From NCBI GenBank assembly GCA_018101195.1, contig JACDQH010000002.1:124001-188000 (forward strand): a stretch of DNA of 64,000 bases, in the 5' to 3' direction. The notes under the pieces were generated by a model. That model was not told where the DNA came from and did not search any database. It saw only the letters and a program-made list of their open reading frames with translations. Position numbers and translations under genes: made by a program. Of this stretch, positions 28,485 to 36,785 are shown in pieces. Each line of letters begins with the position of its first letter. Position 1 is the first letter of the stretch. The stretch comes from Rickettsiaceae bacterium H1 (GTDB lineage Bacteria; Pseudomonadota; Alphaproteobacteria; Rickettsiales; Anaplasmataceae).

Positions 28485-29493
28485 TATAGAGTTTACTTTG
28501 AAAATATTTATGAATTATAAATCTGATTAGTACGCCGAAAACGGCAGCAACAGGGATAGCGAGCAATACTCCGAGAAATCCGAACAAAGCTCCGCCGATA
28601 AAAATTGCAAAAATTATCCAAATCGGATGAAGCTTCACGTTATTTCCGATTAGTTTTGGCGTAACAACACTATTTTCCAATACCTGTCCTAGAACAAACA
28701 CCCCGATAACTGCTGCTTTTGATAACCAGGATTCGAATTGAAAAAAAGATATTATATTTCCGATGATAAACCCAGAAGTAAAACCGATATATGGGATAAA
28801 TGAAAAGATTCCGGTGAAAAAACCGATAAAAAACGAATAATTTAAGCCGGTAAAATATAAACCGATCGTATAAAATAACCCCAAAATTAAACAAACTTGA
28901 GTCTGGCCTCTGATATATCCCGATAATATGTTATCTATTTTATTTATTTGTTCGGTGAATACCTTGTAGTGTTTTTTAGGTATCATTTTATCGATAGAAT
29001 TTGTTATCAAATGCCAATCTCGCAAAGTGTAAAAAGTTATTATCGGAGTAATGAAAATTAGCGATAAAATATTTATCATTGCCATTGTCGACGACCAAAA
29101 ATTATTAATAAACGTAGTCATAATATTAATTATTTGATCGGAATATTTCTTTAATATTAGTTGAGGTTCATCAATTTTTATTTGATAATTTAATAAATTT
29201 GATTCTTGCCAAGAAGAAAGGTACTTAGGTATTACCTCTAATAAAGTTAAGTATTGTGAATACAGTAAAGGCCCAATTATAATAACGAAACCTAATATAA
29301 AAGTAAAAAATAGCAAAATAATAGCTCCTGCCGATATCGACCTGGGTATCTTTGCTTTGCTTAGTACATCAACTGTCGGGTTAAATAAATAAGCAATAAT
29401 TATCGAGATTATAAACGGAGTGATTACTTGCCAAACTAGAACTATTAAAGCTATAGGCAGTAACAAAATTACAGGCCAAAATATTGGTTTCAT
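28459..29493 (-). CDS. AI-2E/PerM family permease
   Basis: The 344-residue membrane protein has about seven or eight helices. The family blocks GPLLYSQYLTLL near residue 75, SGYIRGQTQVCLILGLFYTIGL near 190 and the closing GGALFGFLGVLLAIPVAAV are visible. Members (PerM/YdiK/TqsA) transport varied small molecules or ions; the substrate is not predictable. Its 3-prime end overlaps the hda start, so the two are co-expressed, an arrangement seen for perM-hda pairs. Confidence 0.9.
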   Translation of the reverse strand: MKPIFWPVILLLPIALIVLVWQVITPFIISIIIAYLFNPTVDVLSKAKIPRSISAGAIILLFFTFILGFVIIIGPLLYSQYLTLLEVIPKYLSSWQESNLLNYQIKIDEPQLILKKYSDQIINIMTTFINNFWSSTMAMINILSLIFITPIITFYTLRDWHLITNSIDKMIPKKHYKVFTEQINKIDNILSGYIRGQTQVCLILGLFYTIGLYFTGLNYSFFIGFFTGIFSFIPYIGFTSGFIIGNIISFFQFESWLSKAAVIGVFVLGQVLENSVVTPKLIGNNVKLHPIWIIFAIFIGGALFGFLGVLLAIPVAAVFGVLIRFIIHKYFQSKLYNETTQSTE

Positions 29494-29589
29494 TTACGGT
29501 ATTAGCTAAAAATATGATTTTATCATATGTAATTTTGCCCTTATGTACATAGCTGGCCTAAATACATCTTCTTAAATTGCTTAAAAATC

Positions 29590-31230
29590 TTATTTTTTCC
29601 TATTAGAAGATTGTAATTGTTCTTGTGTTACGCTTTCCATACTTTCGCTTACTTTTTGTTTTTTTAATTCGTTTAGTTTTTCAGCTTGCTTTAGCATACT
29701 TTCGGTAAAAGCAAATTTTTTTATTTGAAATCCGTGTTCGTGTTTTTCGATTGTCATGTGATATCTACATACTTCCGGCATAAATTGTGCACAAAAATTG
29801 TAAACTGCGGTATTAAGTTGTTGTGAGCTTTCGGCTGTATTCCCTTGATAAAAACCTAGTTCCTTTAATAAACATGAAAATTTTTTTTCTTGATCAGGAT
29901 TAAGTTCTTTTTTTGTTAAATCTGCTATTTTTTTGGCACGTACCAGCATTCCTTTGGTAAGTTTTTTCACCTTAAGGTATGGTGCCATACTCTCGTCTTT
30001 GTTGTTTTCGAGAGCTTCGGGCATAGTAAATCTTTTACAAAAAGTATGCGCCGCTGCTTCGTTAGAAACCACCATTTCGGCATTACTGGTATGACACCAA
30101 TCACATTTAAGCTTTGTTAATAAAGTTCGAAATTCCCCTGTTTCTTTCGGTCTTTTTAATTTTGTGTTGTCATATTCTTCTTTTTCATAGAGTTCATCAT
30201 AGAGTGTTAGAATTCTCTGTATTTCCGATTTATAAGTTTTATTATTTTGTACTGATAAAAATAGATCGTTATATATAATTCTCCAGTCAAATATGCCTTC
30301 TGTCGTAATGTGTGACGTTGTTGTCGAGCCAGCTTGAGTTATGTCGAAAATAGAGAGATTTTTATGTTGTTTTAGAGTATTTATTATTTCTTCTGATAAA
30401 GATTCTTGTTGTTGATCGGTAATAGGTTTCTTATCGTAATTAACACATAATATTACTGTTTCAGCATCGGTTTTTGCGACAACTCTCGTTGCTTCTTCAT
30501 GTAATGGTGGCACGGTTAAAGTTTTTCCGTCTGTATTAATTACTATTAAAGTTGCTTGATCTTTATTTTTCAAATTACTGTCGTCTAGAGATAGCTTAAT
30601 TTCTTCTTGTAATGATTTGATTTGCTTTTGTTGTAATTTTCTTCTTATAGTCATTAATATTCTTGTTGATTCATCTGCTATTGGTGGTTTAAATCTATTT
30701 TTTTGTATTTTTACTATGTCTTCTTGTTTTACCTGATAGTATAGTTTTTTTGCTATTAATGATTCGACTTCATCATCTGTCATTGGTAATAAATTAATAT
30801 TTTCATCTGCAATAATTGATTCGATGTCTTTATCAGACATATCACTTAATGATTTAGCAACATCGTCTTTGGTTGCTGTGGTTTCATTTTTGTTAAGTTC
30901 CGAATTTAATTTGCTTGCGATGTTTTTTACTGCTTGCGATTCCTGATCTGTAATTATTGATAGCTTAATTTCATCTTCGGTCATTTTTTCCAATTGATCG
31001 GAAAACCAAGCTTGGTCATTTCTTGCTCCTAAAAATTTAAGTTGTTCTTTACTTAGTGATTGTTTTTCTTTTAATTTGTTCCGAAGATCAATCAAAAATT
31101 TTGTTTGTTCTTCAATTTTTTGATCAGTGTGAGCTAGCCGATCGGTAAGTTCACGCAATTGCTTTATGTTTTTTTTCAAAGTAACATCTGGTGTAATTCC
31201 AACGATAATTCTTGGCTTATTAGATAACAT
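29590..31230 (-). CDS. Orphan 546-aa protein with C-terminal tandem repeat
   Basis: No family is recognised. The first half is charged, with predicted coiled-coil character (KKNIKQLRELTDRLAH, TEDEIKLSIITDQ). Short phrases recur, such as MSDKDIESIIA and MTDDEVESLIA. The last 170 residues contain two diverged copies of one module: AAAHTFCKRF ... KLTKGMLVRAKKIADL and TAVYNFCAQF ... FAFTESMLKQAEKLNEL. The first copy carries CDWCH. There is no signal peptide and no membrane helix. It stands alone with spacers on both sides. An effector role is possible but unproven. The single intact long frame argues that it is functional. Confidence 0.6.
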   Translation of the reverse strand: MLSNKPRIIVGITPDVTLKKNIKQLRELTDRLAHTDQKIEEQTKFLIDLRNKLKEKQSLSKEQLKFLGARNDQAWFSDQLEKMTEDEIKLSIITDQESQAVKNIASKLNSELNKNETTATKDDVAKSLSDMSDKDIESIIADENINLLPMTDDEVESLIAKKLYYQVKQEDIVKIQKNRFKPPIADESTRILMTIRRKLQQKQIKSLQEEIKLSLDDSNLKNKDQATLIVINTDGKTLTVPPLHEEATRVVAKTDAETVILCVNYDKKPITDQQQESLSEEIINTLKQHKNLSIFDITQAGSTTTSHITTEGIFDWRIIYNDLFLSVQNNKTYKSEIQRILTLYDELYEKEEYDNTKLKRPKETGEFRTLLTKLKCDWCHTSNAEMVVSNEAAAHTFCKRFTMPEALENNKDESMAPYLKVKKLTKGMLVRAKKIADLTKKELNPDQEKKFSCLLKELGFYQGNTAESSQQLNTAVYNFCAQFMPEVCRYHMTIEKHEHGFQIKKFAFTESMLKQAEKLNELKKQKVSESMESVTQEQLQSSNRKK

Positions 31231-31420
31231 TTGCTTTTTCTTTTTTTACTTTCTCATGAATTATCATAAAACAGTTAACTTAAAAAACAATGAATTAGGT
31301 CGATATTTTAGTTTCAATTTTTCAATAATGAATTACTTTTGGTTTGGTCAAGTGTAAATTGACTCATCGTTATTTTTTCGTTATTTTTAACATTAATTAA
31401 TAACTGTTAATAAATTTTTA

Positions 31421-33676
31421 GTGTCAAACAGCTTTACCAAAATTACGGAAGATGAAGTTTTAAATTTTCATCAATTAAATTCACAGCCCGGTAAGGTATC
31501 GTTAAAACCGACAAAACCTTTGTTAACTCAACATGATCTTTCTTTAGCTTATTCTCCGGGAGTTGCCGTTCCGTGTATCAAAATAAAAGAAAATAGTAAT
31601 TCGGTTTATGACTATACTGCCAAAGGAAATTACGTTGCCGTTATTAGTAACGGTAGCGCCGTTTTAGGATTGGGTAATTTAGGTGCTTTAGCATCAAAAC
31701 CGGTTATGGAGGGTAAAGCGGTTTTATTCAAACGTTTTGCCGGAATCGATGCCGTTGATCTGGAAGTGGATACGGAAAATATCGATGAATTCATCCATGC
31801 GGTAAAATATTTAGGTCCCAGTTGGGGAGGGATTAATTTAGAAGATATAAAATCTCCCGATTGTTTTATCATTGAAAAAAAGCTTCAAGAAATTATGGAT
31901 ATCCCGGTGTTTCATGATGATCAACACGGGACGGCAATAATAGTGGGAGCCGGTATAATAAATGCTGTCGACATTACTGGTCGTAAATTAAAAGATTTGA
32001 AAATAGTGGTTAATGGTCCGGGAGCTGCAGGGGCGGCTTGCATCAATTTACTAAAATTAATGGGAATTACCGATATTACCGCGTGTGATCAACACGGAGT
32101 GATTTATCATGGTCGGGATAACTTAAACGAATGGAAAGCAAAGCATGCAATTGAAACCGATAAGAGATCTCTATCTGATGCGATGAAAGGAGCGGACGTA
32201 TTTTTAGGGCTTTCGGTAAAAGACGTTCTTACTTCCGAGATGGTAAAAAGTATGGCCGATGCACCGATAATATTCGCCATGGCTAATCCCGATCCAGAGA
32301 TAAAACCGGAAATAGCGAAACAAGCGAGGCCGGATGTGATAATTGCAACCGGTAGATCGGATTATAATAACCAAATTAATAACGTAATGGGTTTTCCTTA
32401 TATTTTTCGCGGTGCACTCGACGTAAGAGCAAAAAAAGTTAATAACGAGATGAAATTGGCTGCAGTTCGTGCCATTGCCGATCTGGCACGCGAGCCGGTG
32501 ATAGACGAAGTATCGGCAGCATATTCAGGGCGAAAAATGCAATATGGCCCCGATTATATAGTACCTACTCCTTTTGATTCCAGATTAATGACCGAAGTGG
32601 CCCCTGCAGTTGCAAAAGCTGCGATGGAAAGTGGTGTTGCAAGAAAATCGATAGAAAATTGGCAAGAATATCGGCAGCAGTTGAATACGTTACTATCTCC
32701 TACGTCGAATATCTTCGATATGTTACTTGATCGAGTGCGTGAGAATAAAAAAAGAATTATTTTTTCCGAAGGAGAAGAGGAACGAGTTATTAAAGCTGCG
32801 TTGGAATGGTGTGGTTCGGGTTGCGGAATGGCAATGCTGGTAGGCCGTCAAGATAAAATACAGCAAAAAATGAAAGAATTAGGTATTACCGATACGTCGC
32901 AGATCACGATTGCTAATGCTGCGATATCGAAACGAAATGACGAATATATAAAATATATGTATGAAAAATTGCAAAGAAAAGGTTTTTTATACAGAACGTG
33001 TGTGCGAGCGGTAAAAACCGACAGGAATATCTTTGCATCATGTATGCTTGCTTGTGGTGACGGCGACGTATTAATAACGGGTTTAACGAGAAGTTATAAT
33101 GATTCTTTACAAGAGATAAGCAGGATTATCGAATGTGACGAAGCATTATTCGGTTTATCTGTAATCATGATAAATAATAACAGTATATTTTTAGCGGATA
33201 CGGCAATTAATAATAAACCTTCTGGAGATCAATTAGCTAAAATTGCGATAAAAGCAGCAGATAAAGTCAAACAAATGGGAGAAGAACCGAGAATTGCTTT
33301 TATTTCTTCTTCTACTTTTTCCAATAATGAAAAAAATAAGCAAATTTATGTTGCAATGGAGGAATTGAAGAAAAATAAAGTAATTTTTGAATATGATGGA
33401 GAAATGGAAGTGGACGTGGCATTAAGCTCGGAGGCATTGACAGCTTATCCTTTTTGTAAATTAAGTAAATCCGCTAATGTTTTAATCATGCCTAACCTTG
33501 ATAGTGCTAATATTGCTGCCAAATTATTAAAAAAATATGGTGCGGTTGTAGTCGACCCTATTCTTGTAGGGATGAAAAAATCAGTACAAATTGCACAAAT
33601 GACTTCAATTACTTCCGAGATATATAATTTGGCACTATTGGCAGTACTTGATTCGATTGATGATGTTAACAATTAA
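31421..33676 (+). CDS. maeB: NADP-type malic enzyme fused to phosphotransacetylase-like domain
   Basis: The 751-residue protein has the malic enzyme half (SLAYSPGVAVPC near residue 45, ISNGSAVLGLGNLG near 85, FHDDQHGTA near 165 and VNGPGAAGAACI near 195). From about residue 430 it has a phosphotransacetylase-like domain (RIIFSEGEEERVI), as in MaeB. It decarboxylates malate to pyruvate; the second domain is usually regulatory. The start is GTG at 31421. The frame is intact over 2.2 kb. Confidence 0.95.
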   Translation: MSNSFTKITEDEVLNFHQLNSQPGKVSLKPTKPLLTQHDLSLAYSPGVAVPCIKIKENSNSVYDYTAKGNYVAVISNGSAVLGLGNLGALASKPVMEGKAVLFKRFAGIDAVDLEVDTENIDEFIHAVKYLGPSWGGINLEDIKSPDCFIIEKKLQEIMDIPVFHDDQHGTAIIVGAGIINAVDITGRKLKDLKIVVNGPGAAGAACINLLKLMGITDITACDQHGVIYHGRDNLNEWKAKHAIETDKRSLSDAMKGADVFLGLSVKDVLTSEMVKSMADAPIIFAMANPDPEIKPEIAKQARPDVIIATGRSDYNNQINNVMGFPYIFRGALDVRAKKVNNEMKLAAVRAIADLAREPVIDEVSAAYSGRKMQYGPDYIVPTPFDSRLMTEVAPAVAKAAMESGVARKSIENWQEYRQQLNTLLSPTSNIFDMLLDRVRENKKRIIFSEGEEERVIKAALEWCGSGCGMAMLVGRQDKIQQKMKELGITDTSQITIANAAISKRNDEYIKYMYEKLQRKGFLYRTCVRAVKTDRNIFASCMLACGDGDVLITGLTRSYNDSLQEISRIIECDEALFGLSVIMINNNSIFLADTAINNKPSGDQLAKIAIKAADKVKQMGEEPRIAFISSSTFSNNEKNKQIYVAMEELKKNKVIFEYDGEMEVDVALSSEALTAYPFCKLSKSANVLIMPNLDSANIAAKLLKKYGAVVVDPILVGMKKSVQIAQMTSITSEIYNLALLAVLDSIDDVNN

Positions 33677-34265
33677 TTGGGATAAAGATTCTGTTAACAC
33701 GCAAAGGAAAAAAAAGTATTTAACCGAATTTGTTTTTGCTTTAGCTGAAATTACAGCAAAAGGTTTTGTCGTAATGTTAAATTTTTTGTACGGAAAAGGA
33801 AAAATAAGCGATATTTCTTTTATTCTTACCATTTGTTTAATTCAATTTATTGGTTCTGGGCTTTTCATGAAGGTCTCTATTTACGATAGAAGTAAGATTA
33901 GTAATAAATTAAATTCGATCCGTTTTTCTTTTAAACAAAGTGACGAGAAAAGAGAGTATGGTTTTGGCAAAGACAAATTGATATTTGGAATAATGATATT
34001 GTTACAAATGATATATGTATTGGGCACCTCTCTTTCTCCTTTTTTATACAAAAAAGAAAAATTAGATATTTCACTTTATATGTTTATTTCAATATTTTCA
34101 TTTATACTAGGAGTAGTACCGACAGTAATTTTGCGTAGGATTTCTAAAGTAAATGATGAAATTACATGTGATGAAATAATTCAGCTTATTTCAAAAAAAG
34201 AAAGTGAAATTGGGCAGCAAAATGGGTGTGTCTTACCTGAAATTTCTTGTGATAGTGCAAAATAA
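33660..34265 (+). CDS. Uncharacterised multi-span membrane protein (about 200 aa)
   Basis: The start overlaps the last codons of maeB; the ATG at 33660 or 33663 is likely. Four hydrophobic segments are seen (about residues 20-45, 55-70, 110-135 and 145-165), with basic linkers and an acidic, Cys-containing tail. No family is recognised. A rhodanese gene begins at the base after its stop, so maeB, this gene and the rhodanese may be one operon. Confidence 0.55.
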   Translation: MMLTINWDKDSVNTQRKKKYLTEFVFALAEITAKGFVVMLNFLYGKGKISDISFILTICLIQFIGSGLFMKVSIYDRSKISNKLNSIRFSFKQSDEKREYGFGKDKLIFGIMILLQMIYVLGTSLSPFLYKKEKLDISLYMFISIFSFILGVVPTVILRRISKVNDEITCDEIIQLISKKESEIGQQNGCVLPEISCDSAK

Positions 34266-34676
34266 ATGTTTATTAATATTAATTCTGTAGAAGCTTGGAA
34301 AATTTTATCAGAAATGAAAAATTCATTCTTAATAGATGTGCGTACAGAAGAAGAATGGAAGTTTGTTGGAGTACCAAATTTAGAGCAAATAGAGAAAAAA
34401 GTGTGTTGTTTGTCTTGGAGGCTTTACCCGGAGATGAAGATAAATCAAAATTTTATTGAAAAAATAAGTGGAATGTTTGCGGATAAACAGACTCCTTTAT
34501 TATTCATTTGTCGCAGTGGCTACAGGTCACTTGAAGCAGCTTCGATGGTTCTGCGAGAAGGTTACAGAACATGTTATAATATCAAAGACGGTTTTGAAGG
34601 TGATTTGGACCGAAAAAATCGTCGCAATAATATTAACGGTTGGAAATTCAACGATTTACCTTGGGGATTAAGCTAA
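34266..34676 (+). CDS. Rhodanese-domain protein
   Basis: The 136-residue single-domain protein shows FLIDVRTEEEW near residue 18 and the active-site loop CRSGYRS near residue 82, with the catalytic Cys intact. Rhodanese folds carry sulfur as a persulfide; the acceptor is unknown. The length is typical of one-domain members. Its 3-prime end overlaps the convergent FMN reductase gene by 4 nt. Confidence 0.88.
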   Translation: MFININSVEAWKILSEMKNSFLIDVRTEEEWKFVGVPNLEQIEKKVCCLSWRLYPEMKINQNFIEKISGMFADKQTPLLFICRSGYRSLEAASMVLREGYRTCYNIKDGFEGDLDRKNRRNNINGWKFNDLPWGLS

Positions 34677-35245
34677 TCCACCGTTGGTACTCTAAGAACG
34701 CTTGAAATAATTTCTTGCAATATCTTTTTATGATTTTTATTAACTAATTCGCCGTTTTTATCAAACGCTTCTTGTGCTTTTGCCACACAAAGTTGTTCTG
34801 GAACAATTATTGCAAATAATGCGCTTAAAATGTCTTTCAGATGATTTAACCCTCTGATTCCTGCAAAGTTGCTTGGCGAAGCAGACAATAAACCGACCGC
34901 TTTACTACGAAAAGCCGAATATGCAAACGGTAATTCTCCTTCATCACTTCGTGAAATCCAATCAATTGTGTTTTTCAGCAAAGGGCTAACCGAAACATTA
35001 TGCTCTGGTGACGAGATAATTATTTTACTGCTTTTAATAAAAATTTTCTTTAATTCTGTAACATTTTCTGGTTTATCGTTAGGCCTGTCCAAATCACCAT
35101 TATATATTGGGAGCGGATAATCCCTGAGGTTAACGTATTGGGCATCGATTCCTTTTGCTTTTGCATACTTTGCTGCCGTTATTGCTAGTTTTTCATTTAA
35201 AGAGTCTTTTCTAATACTACCCGAAATGGTAATAAGTTTTGACAT
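34673..35245 (-). CDS. NADPH-dependent FMN reductase family protein
   Basis: The 190-residue flavodoxin-like protein shows the FMN-binding GSIRKDSLNEKLA near residue 8, DYPLPIYNGD near 43, ISSPEHNVSVSPLLKNTIDW near 77 and GLLSASPSNFAGIRG near 112. Homologues reduce FMN, quinones or azo and chromate compounds. The exact substrate is not readable. It lies just downstream of ribF on the same strand, which makes the FMN for it. Confidence 0.88.
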   Translation of the reverse strand: MSKLITISGSIRKDSLNEKLAITAAKYAKAKGIDAQYVNLRDYPLPIYNGDLDRPNDKPENVTELKKIFIKSSKIIISSPEHNVSVSPLLKNTIDWISRSDEGELPFAYSAFRSKAVGLLSASPSNFAGIRGLNHLKDILSALFAIIVPEQLCVAKAQEAFDKNGELVNKNHKKILQEIISSVLRVPTVD

Positions 35246-35276
35246 TCTACTTCTTAATTTAATTGCATATGAGATA

Positions 35277-36176
35277 TCACTTCAATTTCTGTTTTGCAAT
35301 ATTAATATCAAGTTTGATTTGCCTCTTTAGCTCTTCCGCATTGTTAAATTTTTGTTCTGGGCGAATAAAATCAGTTAATTCTATTGATACTTTTTTATCA
35401 TAAATATTGCTATCGAAATTAAATATATGCATTTCTAACAATATCTGTTCGTTTGTGCTGAATGTAGGGCGTTTACCGATATTTACGATGCCGAAGTGAT
35501 AATTTTCGTTAATCGATATTTTGGCATAGTACACTCCAAGTTGAGGGATTACATAATCATCAAGTGGTATATTAATCGTAGGGAAACCGATGGTTTTTCC
35601 TCTTTGTAATCCTTTAATTACCAAACCTCGGATTGTGAAATTCCTTCCCAACATTTTATTGGCTTTTTTTAGTTCTCCAGATTGAATTAATTTTCTTATT
35701 TCAGATGAAGAACAGCTTTTTCCGTCGATTTTAATGTTTTTTAACTTTTTTACCTTGTATTTATATTTATTTGATAAGCTTTCCAGTAAACTTAAGTTCC
35801 CCGATTTGTTTTTGCCGAAAAAACATTTGCTTCCTACGATAATTTTTCGGGCATTAAATTTTTCTATAAGAAATTCTTTTATGAAAGATTCAGGAGTTAC
35901 TCGGGCAAAATCTTTGGAAAAGGTTATTACGTATAGCAAATTTATTCCCGTCTGTTTAATAATCGATGCTTTTTGTTCGGGCTCGGTTAAGTAAAAACCG
36001 TTAGTATTAGGGTTAAAAAAATTTTTAGGGTGAGGATTAAAAGTAAGAATAGCCGATTTGCAATTATTTTCTTTCGCAGATTTTTTTACTTGATCTATAA
36101 TTTGTTGATGTCCCAGATGTACTCCGTCAAAATTACCGAAAGCTAATACGGAATTGTTTTTATAACTATTAATCAC
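35277..36176 (-). CDS. ribF: Bifunctional riboflavin kinase / FAD synthetase
   Basis: The 299-residue enzyme has the nucleotidyltransferase half (FGNFDGVHLGHQQII near residue 15, TFNPHPKNFF near 45). The riboflavin kinase half follows (RGLVIKGLQRGKTIGFPTIN near residue 182, then LGVYYAKI). It converts riboflavin to FMN and FAD. The gene is intact. A perfect 10-bp stem lies in the divergent spacer between ribF and bamE. Confidence 0.95.
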   Translation of the reverse strand: MINSYKNNSVLAFGNFDGVHLGHQQIIDQVKKSAKENNCKSAILTFNPHPKNFFNPNTNGFYLTEPEQKASIIKQTGINLLYVITFSKDFARVTPESFIKEFLIEKFNARKIIVGSKCFFGKNKSGNLSLLESLSNKYKYKVKKLKNIKIDGKSCSSSEIRKLIQSGELKKANKMLGRNFTIRGLVIKGLQRGKTIGFPTINIPLDDYVIPQLGVYYAKISINENYHFGIVNIGKRPTFSTNEQILLEMHIFNFDSNIYDKKVSIELTDFIRPEQKFNNAEELKRQIKLDINIAKQKLK

Positions 36177-36224
36177 ATTTTTCGAATTAATAAGGAGATA
36201 TATTATCTTATTCGATCTATCAAT

Positions 36225-36247
36225 TAAAGTTAATCTTATTAACTTTA
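36225..36247. promoter_or_regulatory. Perfect hairpin in the ribF-bamE divergent spacer
   Basis: TAAAGTTAAT and ATTAACTTTA pair perfectly around a CTT loop. With no T-run and with divergent genes on both sides it is more like an operator or hairpin than a terminator. AT-rich composition makes chance possible. Confidence 0.3.
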
Positions 36248-36310
36248 TTTAATAAGATTTCTATCTCACATTTACTTCTTCCAGCAATATTGTAGAATTA
36301 GCCGGTTGTC

Positions 36311-36733
36311 ATGAATAATAAAATATTTTTTCAATTATTAGCTTGTTTAATTTTATGTTCCGGTTGTGTCGGTTTCATCGATAACTATGGTTATTTTCCC
36401 AATATCAATAAAATTAAAATTGGTGAAACAAAAGAGCAAGTAAAAGAAAAAATAGGCAAACCTTCTTATGAATCCCAAGCTAATGAAAATATTTGGTATT
36501 ACATTTCTACGGAAATAGTCAGAAAAATTTTTTATCACAAATACAGCTCGAAAATTTTAACGATAGAATTTGATCAAGAAGATAAGGTTAAAGATTTTCA
36601 TGAGATGGTTCAAAAAAATAAATTGATGCCTAATATAAAGCAAGATATGACTCAAGGCACCGGAATAGCAGCACAAAGAAGTGTGAAAGACAGATTGGTA
36701 GATGGATTTAAAAAATTACGTCTAGGTTTCTGA
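36311..36733 (+). CDS. bamE: Outer membrane assembly lipoprotein BamE
   Basis: The 140-residue protein has a lipoprotein signal (lipobox LCSGC near residue 19). The SmpA/OmlA core follows: INKIKIGETKEQVKEKIGKPSYES near residues 34-58 and WYYISTE near 64. BamE is an accessory of the BAM complex that inserts outer-membrane beta-barrels. Its presence implies an outer membrane with BAM. Its 3-prime end faces the flagellin gene, with a terminator hairpin between. Confidence 0.88.
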   Translation: MNNKIFFQLLACLILCSGCVGFIDNYGYFPNINKIKIGETKEQVKEKIGKPSYESQANENIWYYISTEIVRKIFYHKYSSKILTIEFDQEDKVKDFHEMVQKNKLMPNIKQDMTQGTGIAAQRSVKDRLVDGFKKLRLGF

Positions 36734-36754
36734 TTTTCATATGTTTTACAAGGA

Positions 36755-36778
36755 TAAAAAGAGCACTGTGAAGTGCTC
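36755..36778 (-). terminator. Rho-independent terminator after the flagellin gene
   Basis: On the minus strand GAGCACT, loop TCAC and AGTGCTC form a perfect 7-bp stem directly followed by TTTTT. It begins about 8 bp after the flagellin stop codon. This is the clearest intrinsic terminator in the window. Confidence 0.75.
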
Positions 36779-36785
36779 GAGATTG

